This document shows positions 46,379 through 55,101 of a stretch of DNA of 64,000 nucleotides, piece after piece. The translations under genes were made by a program, and so were the position numbers. Each line of letters opens with the position of its first letter. Position 1 is the stretch's first letter. Source of the DNA: Bacillus sp. SLBN-46 (GTDB lineage Bacteria; Bacillota; Bacilli; Bacillales; Cytobacillaceae); the NCBI RefSeq assembly GCF_031453555.1, contig NZ_JAVIZM010000001.1, forward strand, positions 1,991,001 through 2,055,000, written 5' to 3'. Below the pieces are notes generated by a model, which worked only from the letters and a program-made list of their open reading frames with translations, made no database searches and was not told the DNA's origin.

Positions 46379-46877
46379 ATGGTTAAAGAATTAAAGAAGT
46401 CAGATTATCCAAAACCCATGTCTTTTGTTGCACTGGTTTTTTTGGACAGGTTTATTTGGAGGAATTTTTTGGGGTACAATTGGTTATATTAGCTATTTTT
46501 TTAATTTTACAGATGTAGCCCCTAATGCCATACTGGAACCTTGGACATTGGGAGATTGGAAAAAAGGATGGCTAGGAACTGTTATTTCTATTTTTCTCAT
46601 GGGTGTGTTATCAGTCATTGTTGCATATGTTTATTATTTTACCCTGAGAAAAGTTAAAGGTATATGGTTTGGATGGGGTTACGGGATTGTTTTATTCTTA
46701 TTGATATTTTTTGTTCTTAATCCATTAATTCCAAGTATTAAACCACTTTTTGAATTAAGCAGGGACACGATTATTACTTCAGTATGTTTATTCAGCATAT
46801 ATGGGATTTTTATTGGATATTCCATCAATTATGAGTATGAACTTAGTAAAGTACAAGAGAAAGAGGCCACAACGTAA
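46379..46877 (+). pseudogene. yqhR: YqhR family membrane protein, frameshifted in a T run
   Basis: The ATG at 46379 is ten bases behind GGGGG and reads MVKELKKSDYPKPMSFVALV. A run of seven T (46437-46443) then shifts the frame. With six T the reading continues FWTGLFGGIFWGTIGYISYF to the stop at 46877, giving about 165 residues with four membrane helices, as in YqhR. Downstream codons look normal, so the change is recent or a read error. B. subtilis yqhR lies in the same place. The aroQ (yqhS) gene that follows it there is absent. Confidence 0.78.
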
Positions 46878-46953
46878 GTTTCGATTAGTCGGATTTGGTA
46901 GGTTGTGATAAAATATTTTTGTCCTCATTGAACAAAAGGAGGAGTGGAGAGTA

Positions 46954-48015
46954 ATGGAAAAAATAGAAAAACTAAGATCTTATTTTTCAACACATGGTAT
47001 TGATGGGTTAGTAATAACCAGCCCATTTAATCGCCGCTACATATCAAATTTTACAGGCTCAGCTGGTGTGGTTTTAATTAGTGCGGATAAAGCTATGTTT
47101 ATTACAGATTTCCGCTATACCGAGCAGGCTTCTAAGCAATGCGAAGGTTTCGAGATTATTAAATTTTCTGGATCCATTCCAGAGGAAGTCGCACAGCAAG
47201 CAAAGAACTTAGGTATTCAAAAGCTTGGATTTGAAGAGGATTTTCTAACTTACTCTTCCTTTAAATTATATGAGAAAGAAATCAAAGCTGAACTTGTCCC
47301 GATTTCTGGTGTAATTGAAAAGTTACGCTTGATTAAGACTGATGCAGAGATTAAGATATTAAAGGTAGCAGCAGATATTGCTGATGCGGCTTTTAAACAT
47401 ATTTTAGACTTCATTCGTCCTGGAAAAACTGAATTAGAGGTATCGAATGAACTAGAGTTCTTTATGAGAAGAGCTGGTGCAACTTCATCATCTTTTGATA
47501 CGATTGTTGCTTCCGGACATCGTTCAGCGCTTCCACATGGTGTTGCTAGCAACAAAGTGATTGAGGCGGGAGATGTTGTTACACTAGACTATGGTGCGTA
47601 TTACAATGGATATGTTTCTGATATAACTAGGACCGTTGCTGTTGGAGAACCTGATGCAAAGCTAAAAGAAATTTATGAAATTGTTTTTGAAGCACAGGCT
47701 CGAGGTATGGCTGGAATTAAGCCTGGAATGACGGGTAAGCAAGCAGATGCACTTACAAGATACTACATAACAGAAAAAGGTTATGGGGAATATTTTGGGC
47801 ATTCAACTGGGCACGGTATAGGTCTTGAGGTACATGAAGGCCCTGGTCTTTCAACGAAATCAGATATTATTTTAGAACCAGGCATGGTTGTTACCTGTGA
47901 ACCGGGAATTTATATCCCAGGCCTTGGCGGTGTTCGGATTGAGGACGATACATTGATTACTGCTACTCACAATGAGGCACTTACTCATTCTACAAAAGAA
48001 CTAATTATATTGTAA
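46954..48015 (+). CDS. papA: Xaa-Pro aminopeptidase (M24B)
   Basis: 353 residues. Removes an N-terminal residue ahead of proline. Metal ligands are intact: Asp in TLDYGAYY and SDITRT, His in GHSTGHGIG, Glu in CEPGIYIP and VRIEDD. N-terminal creatinase-type domain (FNRRYISNFTGS). Directly upstream of efp, with which it forms an operon as in B. subtilis (yqhT-efp), both linked to proline-rich protein handling. Confidence 0.95.
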   Translation: MEKIEKLRSYFSTHGIDGLVITSPFNRRYISNFTGSAGVVLISADKAMFITDFRYTEQASKQCEGFEIIKFSGSIPEEVAQQAKNLGIQKLGFEEDFLTYSSFKLYEKEIKAELVPISGVIEKLRLIKTDAEIKILKVAADIADAAFKHILDFIRPGKTELEVSNELEFFMRRAGATSSSFDTIVASGHRSALPHGVASNKVIEAGDVVTLDYGAYYNGYVSDITRTVAVGEPDAKLKEIYEIVFEAQARGMAGIKPGMTGKQADALTRYYITEKGYGEYFGHSTGHGIGLEVHEGPGLSTKSDIILEPGMVVTCEPGIYIPGLGGVRIEDDTLITATHNEALTHSTKELIIL

Positions 48016-48036
48016 TGAATTTTAGGAGGAACTTAC

Positions 48037-48594
48037 ATGATTTCTGTTAACGATTTTAAAACAGGATTAACAATTGAAGTGGATAACGGTCTATGGAGAG
48101 TTATTGATTTCCAACACGTAAAGCCAGGGAAAGGTGCGGCTTTTGTCCGTTCTAAACTACGTAACCTTCGTAATGGAGCAATTCAAGAAAAAACATTCCG
48201 TGCTGGTGAGAAAGTAGAAAAAGCACAAATCGATAATCGCAAAATGCAATACCTTTATGCTAGCGGTGACCAACACGTATTTATGGATATGGAATCCTAC
48301 GAACAAGTGGAACTACCTGCTAGCAACATTGAGTATGAATTGAAGTTCTTAAAAGAAAACATGGAAGTTCACATCATGATGTTTGGTCATGAAACACTTG
48401 GCGTGGAATTGCCAAACACAGTTGTTTTAGAAGTTACTGAAACTGAACCAGGAATTAAAGGTGACACTGCTTCAGGCGGAACAAAGCCTGCTATCCTTGA
48501 AACAGGACTAAGCGTTCAAGTTCCATTCTTTATTAACCAAGGGGATAAATTAATTATCAATACAACTGAAGCATCTTATGTTTCAAGAGCATAA
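48037..48594 (+). CDS. efp: Elongation factor P
   Basis: 185 residues. Relieves ribosome stalling at polyproline. Three OB-type domains. The modification site lies in the [11 protein letters not shown] loop, with the Lys (here in PGKGA) that B. subtilis modifies with 5-aminopentanol. AGGAGG upstream. Length and ends are normal. Terminator follows. Confidence 0.97.
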   Translation: MISVNDFKTGLTIEVDNGLWRVIDFQHVKPGKGAAFVRSKLRNLRNGAIQEKTFRAGEKVEKAQIDNRKMQYLYASGDQHVFMDMESYEQVELPASNIEYELKFLKENMEVHIMMFGHETLGVELPNTVVLEVTETEPGIKGDTASGGTKPAILETGLSVQVPFFINQGDKLIINTTEASYVSRA

Positions 48595-48609
48595 TATACG
48601 TAAAATTCG

Positions 48610-48648
48610 TAAGCCTTAGTCCGAAATATCGGATTAAGGCTTTTTTTT
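48610..48648 (+). terminator. Terminator of papA-efp
   Basis: AAGCCTTAGTCCGA pairs with TCGGATTAAGGCTT around AATA, followed by eight T. Confidence 0.93.
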
Positions 48649-48685
48649 ATATTTAAAGTAAGTATTAAATTCGACTTCGAGAATT

Positions 48686-48805
48686 GTCCAGCTCCAGCGC
48701 CTAGCCCCTCGGGTCAAATAACCTTCTGCAATAAAAGTCAAAGAGCGACTTTTCTTGCAGAAGAACATTTGCCTGTCGGGGCTGAACAAGGCGCTTGCGC
48801 TTTTC
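48686..48805 (+). repeat. Dispersed 120-bp Bacillaceae repeat, copy B
   Basis: Second copy of the unit at 42449-42569. Same outer arms (AGCGCCTAGCCCC and GGGGCTGAACAAGGCGCT). The inner stem is CTTCTGCAA...AAAAGTC with GACTTTTCTTGCAGAAG. Stem bases differ from copy A in matched pairs. Non-coding. Confidence 0.8.
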
Positions 48806-48894
48806 TTTTAACAATTTCTCCATAGTTTCTGCTAAGTTTCTGCACATTTATTTTTTACATTAATGGTGTAGACAAAATAAAGGAGAAGATGAAC

Positions 48895-49392
48895 ATGAAC
48901 ATGACGCATTATATGGGGTTATTAGCAGACAATCAGCCGTGGAATTTAATTATTTTTATGGCCATTCCGGTTATATGTGCTGAAACTATAGCCATCACAG
49001 AACTCGGTATACTATTTACAAGAAATTTAGGTGGTACCTTAAAAAAAGTAAATAAGGTAGTTAGTATATTTGCAGGTTTATATTTCACAGGAATTTTCCT
49101 TTACTTAATGAAGACAGCCTATATCCCATTAACAATTAATGGTGAATGGAAGGGCTGGATCGATGTAGTTGCGGTTACCTTTTACCTTTTAGGAATCGTT
49201 CCATTACTAGGTATGGCACTCCTTGATATGGGAATCATTTACAAAAATAGAACAGATGAACAAAAGCTGAAAATCCATTCGTTTTTTGTGGGCATGTTCC
49301 TTGTTGTTGCACACGTAGCGATGATTTTCGGGATGGTTGATCCCTCTATTGGTTCAAGCAGCAATTCCGGGCATGACATGATGAACATGTAG
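48895..49392 (+). CDS. Four-helix membrane protein with His/Met tail (DUF6803-like)
   Basis: 165 residues from ATG 48895, nine bases behind AGGAG (ATG codons at 48889 and 48901 are also possible). Four membrane segments, with an acidic-Glu motif ICAETIAITELG in the first and AHVAMIFGMVD in the last. The end NSGHDMMNM is rich in possible metal ligands. I think it is a DUF6803-type protein, of unknown function. It stands before the cytochrome c block and could belong to it, but has its own gap. Confidence 0.7.
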   Translation: MNMTHYMGLLADNQPWNLIIFMAIPVICAETIAITELGILFTRNLGGTLKKVNKVVSIFAGLYFTGIFLYLMKTAYIPLTINGEWKGWIDVVAVTFYLLGIVPLLGMALLDMGIIYKNRTDEQKLKIHSFFVGMFLVVAHVAMIFGMVDPSIGSSSNSGHDMMNM

Positions 49393-49551
49393 TCTGTTAT
49401 CAAAGAGGAGCCTCTCTACCATTTGAATATATTATTTTTACTTTTACTATCATAAAAACTTCACTAAATAGTAAGAATTTACAACCGTTAGGCAAATTAG
49501 TTTTTGCTAAAATAAACTAGTAAATATATTCATGGAAGGGGTGAACTGATT

Positions 49552-49998
49552 ATGAAACGAATCACATCTTTTTTGTTCCTCTTCATTTTAATTGCGATCG
49601 TAGCAGCGGGTTGTAGTTCAAAAATGGAAGACGTTACCCTCGATAAAAAGCATAAACCATTACCTGATTATGTATTGAATTCTTCAGAAAAGATTCAAGA
49701 GACATATGTTTTGGCTGCAACGTATCCGGAGGTAATAGCACAGGTACCATGTTATTGCGGATGTTTTGCCCAAGATGGTCATAAAAGTAATCTAGATTGT
49801 TATATTGATGAAATGGGTTCAGATAATGCTGTAAAAGAATGGGACTCCATGAGTATATCGTGAGACGTCTGTATAGATATCGCCCGGGAGGCGATTGAAA
49901 TGCATCTTGACGGTAAAAGTCCTAAGAAGATTTATCAGTTGATTACAGAAAAATATAAAGACTTTGGGGAACCAACTCCAACACCTGAGCCAAATTAA
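49552..49998 (+). CDS. PCYCGC-motif lipoprotein, predicted selenoprotein (TGA = Sec104)
   Basis: 148 residues if the TGA at 49861-49863 is read as selenocysteine. Lipoprotein signal with lipobox VAAGC (Cys21). The PCYCGC motif is at residues 66-71, with GHKSNLDC to Cys83. The reading frame then meets TGA and continues DVCIDIAREAIEMHLDGKS to a TAA at 49996-49998, ten bases before the next gene. The result UDVC replaces a CxxC redox pair. A SECIS-like hairpin follows the TGA. If the TGA were a true stop the protein would lose a well-conserved-looking C-terminal third. Likely an extracytoplasmic metal or redox protein serving the cytochrome c genes downstream. Confidence 0.8.
49879..49895 (+). 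promoter_or_regulatory. SECIS-like hairpin downstream of the in-frame TGA
   Basis: ATCGCC (49879-49884) pairs perfectly with GGCGAT (49890-49895) around the five-base loop CGGGA. The loop starts 21 bases after the TGA and contains the G-rich apex, as bacterial SelB-binding elements do. It lies inside the coding frame, as is usual in bacteria. Confidence 0.65.
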
Positions 49999-50008
49999 GG
50001 AGTAACCC

Positions 50009-50662
50009 ATGAAAAAGATATTAATCGGAAGTTATATTTTGATTATTATTGGAATTATTGTCTGCATAAATAATAGTCACTTGTTTGAAGGAAATAGCTC
50101 CAAAGCTGTTGTGGCGGGTGAAAAACTGTATAAAAAAAACTGTCTTGTTTGTCATGGAGAAACCGGTAAAGGGGAAGGGGCAAACGCGGGGACAGCCATT
50201 AACAGTCAGAAATTCTTAAGTTCGGTTTCTGATGAAGATTTGTATAATTATGTTAAATACGGTCGCGAAGGTACAGGCATGCCTGCATATGGACCAAGAT
50301 TGTCAGAAAAAGAGTTAACTAATCTAGTTGCTTTTATGAGAGATTGGCAAACAGAAGAAATGAAGTTTGATGTTCCTAAAACCATTGCAGGGGACATAGA
50401 ACATGGAAAAGCACAATATAATTTATATTGTCTTAATTGCCACGGTGAAGCGGGTGCTGGAAAATTAAAAATGGGAACAGCATTAGCTAATCCACAGTAT
50501 TTAAAGTATACAAGTGATAAGCAAATTTGGATTAGCACGGCTTACGGCAGAGAGGAAACACGTATGGGTCCCTCATTAAAGGGACTTGAAGGGGCTCGTC
50601 AGCTTAAAAAAGAGGACATTACGGATATCGTGACATATATTCGGTCCCTTGAAAAGAAATAA
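50009..50662 (+). CDS. Membrane-anchored diheme cytochrome c
   Basis: 217 residues. One N-terminal membrane helix (LIGSYILIIIGIIVCI) without a clear cleavage site, then two class I cytochrome domains. Heme sites are CLVCH near residue 45 and CLNCH near 145, with likely Met ligands in GMPAYG and RMGPSL. An electron carrier outside the membrane. It starts 10 bases after the PCYCGC lipoprotein gene, so they share an operon, and is a natural client of the Ccm system that follows. Confidence 0.92.
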   Translation: MKKILIGSYILIIIGIIVCINNSHLFEGNSSKAVVAGEKLYKKNCLVCHGETGKGEGANAGTAINSQKFLSSVSDEDLYNYVKYGREGTGMPAYGPRLSEKELTNLVAFMRDWQTEEMKFDVPKTIAGDIEHGKAQYNLYCLNCHGEAGAGKLKMGTALANPQYLKYTSDKQIWISTAYGREETRMGPSLKGLEGARQLKKEDITDIVTYIRSLEKK

Positions 50663-50663
50663 G

Positions 50664-50709
50664 AAAAGTAAAACCCTGAATCCGACTGGATCCAGGGTTT
50701 TACTTTTTT
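50664..50709 (+). terminator. Terminator of the diheme cytochrome gene
   Basis: AAAGTAAAACCCTG pairs with CAGGGTTTTACTTT, with an inner ATCC/GGAT. T run behind. Confidence 0.93.
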
Positions 50710-50751
50710 AAAAATGAGAATATCCGCGATAAATTAGTAAAAATAACAAGG

Positions 50752-50950
50752 TTTAACAAAATGTTCATTTTTCAACCTGATAGTAAAAAAGGATTAGGTT
50801 TATAGTACTCAATAGAGAGTTTATCTGTGAAATAGGGACTAGAAATTTTAGTCTACCAATCTAAATTTTTAGGAATCTAATAAATGTGAACATTTTGTGG
50901 TGGTTTTTTGACGAAATCGCAACGATTTTAACCCTTTAACAAAATGTACA
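50752..50950 (+). promoter_or_regulatory. Threefold ACAAAATGT(T/A)CA motif upstream of the ccm operon
   Basis: In a gene-free stretch of 350 bases, TTTAACAAAATGTTCA (50752-50767) recurs as TTTAACAAAATGTACA (50935-50950), and the inverse TGAACATTTTGT lies at 50888-50899. A perfect palindrome AAATCG-CAA-CGATTT is at 50914-50928. A plausible promoter (TTCAAC, 17 bases, GATTAT) comes after them near 50958-50986. This layout suggests a regulator, for example of redox or oxygen response, but I cannot name it. Confidence 0.5.
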
Positions 50951-51059
50951 AAAGTGGTTCAACAACGAGGGGCTGATAACGATTATATTTATTTCAAAGA
51001 GGACTATAGTGGAAATTAGTGCTACATCATGATAAGAATTCCACTCAAGGAGGATAAAT

Positions 51060-52106
51060 ATGCTTAAGAAAAAATTATTGGCATTTTTCGTTATTGTATT
51101 ATTTGTATCTAGTTACATGATCCCAAAGGCAAGTGCGGAAATGACATTTCAAGCGGAGAAGTTCCCATTTAAAGAAATGCAAATTCAAGTAATGCCTGAA
51201 TTTGATTACCCTGAGGGATGGTCAAGAGATATCCCATCCTTATTAGTAGGCCAGTACGGAACAATTACAAATAGTAGCGGCCAAGATTATGACGGAAAAA
51301 TAGAAATTCCAGTACCAGCAATGGAAAAAGGATTTGAGGCCTATCTAGTTGCAGAATTTCCAGAAGAAAATAAGCCGGAAGTACAGCGGCCTTATGATGT
51401 GGATAAAGAAAAAGGAATTATTTCTTGGAAACCAGCCAAAGCAATAAAAAATAACGAAACATACAAATTTGTCATCGAATACTATACCAAATCCGTTGAA
51501 GTGAAAGACAAAAAAAGTTTTACATATGAACTAATTCATAATGCTGATATTGAACTATTAGATGTCATCTTTTATGCTCCGATGAATGCGAAGGATATCC
51601 AACTTGAGCCGAAAGCAGATAACAATTCAAAAAGTGAATATGGTGAGGAACTCTATTACTACCAATATAAAAATGTAAAAGCCGGAGATAATTTGAAGTA
51701 TTCCTTCTCATATAAGAAAGATGGGACAGAATCTACCATGGAGGCGATTAACAAACAACAGCCCCCAAATGATGAAAACCATAATGGTGTGACGGCGACA
51801 GACCAAGTGAAAAGTGGAGGGTCTAAAAATCCAACACGTCCAATCATTGGAGCTGGAGGAGCATCAATCATTGGGATTGCAATCATTATTGCTGGTCTCT
51901 TTGTTTTCTTGGGGTTAAAGGGACATACACAATCGTCCAAAGCAGCTAAGAGTTCAAAACATACTAAACAACAACCGAAGAAAACGTCTATCAAAAAAGA
52001 AGATAAGTCAACAAATGCTGAAGAAAAGAAAGAACTGCGTAAAAAGCTTTTAACCGGAAAGATAGACCAAGAAATGTACGAAGAAGAAATGAAAAAACTT
52101 ATCTAA
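51060..52106 (+). CDS. Signal-peptide/beta-domain/membrane-anchor protein, first gene of ccm operon
   Basis: 348 residues. Signal peptide ending ASA near residue 26, an external beta-rich domain to about 235 (IPSLLVGQYGTITNSSG, YKFVIEYYTK), a Gly-rich linker, one membrane helix near 265-290, and a cytoplasmic Lys-rich tail ending in a SHOCT-like helix (LRKKLLTGKIDQEMYEEEM). I do not recognise a named family. The gene at 55473 has the same design. Being first in the operon, it may serve heme or apocytochrome handling. Confidence 0.7.
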   Translation: MLKKKLLAFFVIVLFVSSYMIPKASAEMTFQAEKFPFKEMQIQVMPEFDYPEGWSRDIPSLLVGQYGTITNSSGQDYDGKIEIPVPAMEKGFEAYLVAEFPEENKPEVQRPYDVDKEKGIISWKPAKAIKNNETYKFVIEYYTKSVEVKDKKSFTYELIHNADIELLDVIFYAPMNAKDIQLEPKADNNSKSEYGEELYYYQYKNVKAGDNLKYSFSYKKDGTESTMEAINKQQPPNDENHNGVTATDQVKSGGSKNPTRPIIGAGGASIIGIAIIIAGLFVFLGLKGHTQSSKAAKSSKHTKQQPKKTSIKKEDKSTNAEEKKELRKKLLTGKIDQEMYEEEMKKLI

Positions 52107-52120
52107 TGAGGTGAGAGTGA

Positions 52121-52573
52121 ATGAAGAAAAATACGATTGTTATGCTTGGCGGCTTTGTTATCGCTGCTGCCATCGTTTTCTTGCTTATGGCTGCAACACC
52201 TGGGTCAAGTGGAGTCGAATTAACGCTGAAGGAACTGCTGGCTACCCAGAATCAACATAAAGATGATTTTGTAACGGTAGAAGGGCTATTAATGGAAGAA
52301 ACCATTATGTGGAATCCAGACAAAATTGAACTTAAGTTTGATGTAAAAGACAATGAAGGTAATGTTATGCATGTGATTCATAACGGACCTAAACCAGATA
52401 ACTTTTCTGAAGGTGTGATAACTATTCTTCAGGGAGCTCCAACAAAAAAAGACACTTTTGAAGCAGAAACAGTAAAAACAAGATGTCCTTCTAAATACGA
52501 AGGAAAAGATATGAAAGATTATGATCCTGAATCACATAAAGAAAAGTTAAATCAACCTCCGAAAGAAAAATAA
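52121..52573 (+). CDS. ccmE: Heme chaperone CcmE, Cys-type
   Basis: 150 residues. N-terminal membrane anchor (VMLGGFVIAAAIVFLLM) and an external OB-fold domain (DDFVTVEGLL, then VMHVIHNG). Carries heme from CcmC to CcmF. Instead of the HxxxY heme site of most bacteria there is Cys122-x3-Tyr126 (RCPSKYEG), the CxxxY form known from archaea and some sulfate reducers. Fifteen bases after the preceding gene and 25 before ccmF. Confidence 0.87.
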   Translation: MKKNTIVMLGGFVIAAAIVFLLMAATPGSSGVELTLKELLATQNQHKDDFVTVEGLLMEETIMWNPDKIELKFDVKDNEGNVMHVIHNGPKPDNFSEGVITILQGAPTKKDTFEAETVKTRCPSKYEGKDMKDYDPESHKEKLNQPPKEK

Positions 52574-52598
52574 CAGGCTAACGTAAGAAGGTGACGAA

Positions 52599-54581
52599 AT
52601 GTATTTATTTGCTAATGCAACAATTTATATAGGTTTAGCCATTGCCATTTATACACTCCTCATTCTAACATTGGGGATTAGTACAAAAAATCAAAGATTC
52701 ATAAATAGTGGTAAAGGTGGAGTGATTGCATTACTTGTTTGTTCATCACTAGCAATGCTCTCCTTGTTCTACCTTTTAGCATCATCACAATTCCAGTATG
52801 AATATGTTCACGATTATACAAGTAGTGAGCTTCCGATTATTTACAAGCTAACTGCCTTATGGGCAGGTAATGCTGGTTCATTATTACTATGGACATTTTT
52901 CTTAACACTCTACACAGTGATGATTGTCTTTTCAAGGAAAATGAGAGGAAATCCGATGGTACCCTATATTTCAGCCATTCTCATGGCAAATGCGGTATTC
53001 TTCTTCTTTATCCTAGGTTTTGTAGCAAAACCATTCGTATTATTAAATGAAGTTCCGATTGAAGGTAAGGGCTTAAATCCAATGCTTCAGAACCCTGGGA
53101 TGATTATTCATCCAGTTACGCTTTATCTTGGGTATGTTGGTCTTGCTATCCCATTCGCTTTTGCAATGGCAGCATTGATTTTAAAGAATGTTGATGATTT
53201 TTGGATTAAGATGACAAGACGTTGGACGATTATTGCCTGGTTATTTTTAAGTCTTGGGAATATTTTTGGAGGACAATGGGCGTATGTTGAGCTTGGATGG
53301 GGTGGTTACTGGGCATGGGATCCAGTAGAAAATGCCTCCTTTATGCCATGGTTAACGGCCACTGCCTTCCTTCATTCCGTGATGATTCAAGAACGAAAAA
53401 ACATGCTGAAAATATGGAATATCAGCTTAATCATTGTTTCTTATGCACTAACACTATTTGGTACATTCCTAGTTCGAAGTGGTGTCCTAACATCTGTTCA
53501 TGCATTTGCCAATTCAAACCTAGGATTATACTTTTTAATCTTCATGGGGATTGCCGTTATTCTAGCCCTATATGTGTTAATGAGTCGTTATAACTTGTTA
53601 AAACGTAGTGCAGGTGAATTTAATTCTTTTGTTTCAAAAGAAAGTAGTTTCCTAGTTAACAATCTTTTACTTGTTGGTGCAGCATTTGCAGTATTCTGGG
53701 GAACCATTTTCCCATTAGTATCAGAAGCAGTTCGCGGAACAAAGGTGACAGTAGGCCTACCATTCTTTAATAAAGTAGAGGCACCAATACTATTATCCAT
53801 GATGTTTGTTATGGCGGTTTGCCCAATGCTTGCTTGGCAGCGTTCTACTGTAAAAAACCTTAGGAAAAACTTCTTAATTCCATCCATACTAGCTGTTGTT
53901 GGTATGATCTTAATGGTTGTTTTAGGGATCCAAAAGGCATGGGCTGTCATTGGATATGGGGTTATTATTCTATTACTAGTTACTCATTACTTAGAGTTTT
54001 ATAGAGGTGTGAAAGCTAGACGGAAGATGACGAAAGAAGCACCTCTTGTTGCACTTTATAGATTAATGATACGTAATCGCCGCCGCTATGGAGGATATAT
54101 TGTTCACCTTGGCATCGCGTTCATTACGATGGGGATTATCGGTTCACAAAACTATGACTTAGAGACAATGAAAACAGTAGCACTAGGTCAGTCTATTGAG
54201 TTAAAGGACTATCGCATTAACTATGATCGCCTTGACCAGAAAAAAGAAGGAATTAACGATATTGTCTATGCAGACGTTACCGTGTTTAGGAATGGTAAGA
54301 AGCTTGGCACATTCCAGCCGGAAAAAGTATTTTATGGTAACTGGGAGCAGCCATCTTCTGAGGTAGCTATTATTTCATCGGTTAAGGAAGATTTATATAT
54401 CGTCCTTAGTGCATGGGAAGATGATGGAAAGGCTACATTTGTTGTAAAAGTAAACCCAATGATGAACTGGTTATGGTTTGGTTCCTTTATGATTGTTATT
54501 GGTGCACTTTTCGCCATTTGGAATGGAAAATATCAAAATGTCACTCCAAGATACACAGGAGTACGAAGAGAGGTGTCTTAA
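52599..54581 (+). CDS. ccmF: Heme lyase subunit CcmF
   Basis: 660 residues with about 14-15 membrane helices. The Trp-rich WWD signature WGGYWAWDPVEN is at residues 234-245, flanked by heme-ligating histidines (MIIHPVTLYLGY and SVHAF). Ligates heme to the CxxCH of apocytochrome c outside the membrane, together with CcmH/CcmI. Length agrees with the family. Confidence 0.95.
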   Translation: MYLFANATIYIGLAIAIYTLLILTLGISTKNQRFINSGKGGVIALLVCSSLAMLSLFYLLASSQFQYEYVHDYTSSELPIIYKLTALWAGNAGSLLLWTFFLTLYTVMIVFSRKMRGNPMVPYISAILMANAVFFFFILGFVAKPFVLLNEVPIEGKGLNPMLQNPGMIIHPVTLYLGYVGLAIPFAFAMAALILKNVDDFWIKMTRRWTIIAWLFLSLGNIFGGQWAYVELGWGGYWAWDPVENASFMPWLTATAFLHSVMIQERKNMLKIWNISLIIVSYALTLFGTFLVRSGVLTSVHAFANSNLGLYFLIFMGIAVILALYVLMSRYNLLKRSAGEFNSFVSKESSFLVNNLLLVGAAFAVFWGTIFPLVSEAVRGTKVTVGLPFFNKVEAPILLSMMFVMAVCPMLAWQRSTVKNLRKNFLIPSILAVVGMILMVVLGIQKAWAVIGYGVIILLLVTHYLEFYRGVKARRKMTKEAPLVALYRLMIRNRRRYGGYIVHLGIAFITMGIIGSQNYDLETMKTVALGQSIELKDYRINYDRLDQKKEGINDIVYADVTVFRNGKKLGTFQPEKVFYGNWEQPSSEVAIISSVKEDLYIVLSAWEDDGKATFVVKVNPMMNWLWFGSFMIVIGALFAIWNGKYQNVTPRYTGVRREVS

Positions 54582-54582
54582 T

Positions 54583-55089
54583 ATGAGAAACAAACTTTAT
54601 ATAGGGCTCCTCATACTTGCGTTTATCTTCCAAGGTTCATTCATCCGAGTGGAAGCGGCAAAACAAATTGACTATAAATCTGCAGAATTTAAAGCAGTTG
54701 CCCAGCAATTTGCCTGTACATGTGGCTGTGGGCAGGATCATTATGAATGTGACCCCAATACGTGCAGTCTCACTACCGATTTTAAAAAAGATTTAGTAGA
54801 GATGATGAACAAGGGCTGGGATAAAGATAAAATCCGTGAATATTATGTCAATATTTACGGTGAAGAGATCTTGACGTCGCCGGAAAAAAGCGGATTTAGT
54901 TTAACAGCTTGGGTTCTACCCTTTGTTGTGTTAGGAGCAGCAGCAATCGCAGTATTTATGATCATTCGTAAATGGGTGAAAAAAAGAGGAACTGAAGAGG
55001 CTGTCTCTGAATACGAGGACACAAAGGATGAAGTTGAAGGAGAAATCCTTTCTTCCATGATCGATGAAGAACGCAAAAAGTATCTTTAG
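54583..55089 (+). CDS. ccmH: Cytochrome c maturation protein CcmH
   Basis: 168 residues from ATG 54583, two bases after the ccmF stop. Signal peptide (ends VEA), an external helical domain with a Cys-rich FACTCGCGQDHYECDPNTC in place of the usual LRCxxC, then a membrane helix (ILPFVVLGAAAIAVFM) and an acidic tail. Holds the apocytochrome thiols reduced before heme attachment. The extra cysteines are unusual. Confidence 0.85.
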   Translation: MRNKLYIGLLILAFIFQGSFIRVEAAKQIDYKSAEFKAVAQQFACTCGCGQDHYECDPNTCSLTTDFKKDLVEMMNKGWDKDKIREYYVNIYGEEILTSPEKSGFSLTAWVLPFVVLGAAAIAVFMIIRKWVKKRGTEEAVSEYEDTKDEVEGEILSSMIDEERKKYL

Positions 55090-55101
55090 GATGTGAACAA
55101 A

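Noticed and set aside
42449..48805. Possible CRISPR from repeated units
   Set aside because: Only two copies, 6 kb apart and 120 bp long. No regular spacers and no cas genes.
49552..49863. 103-residue PCYCGC protein ending at TGA
   Set aside because: Coding character continues in frame to TAA at 49998, the TGA falls in a UxxC position and a SECIS-like hairpin follows. I keep a true stop as the less likely option.
53297..53593. 98-residue ORF inside ccmF
   Set aside because: Alternative frame of the conserved WWD region, no ribosome site.
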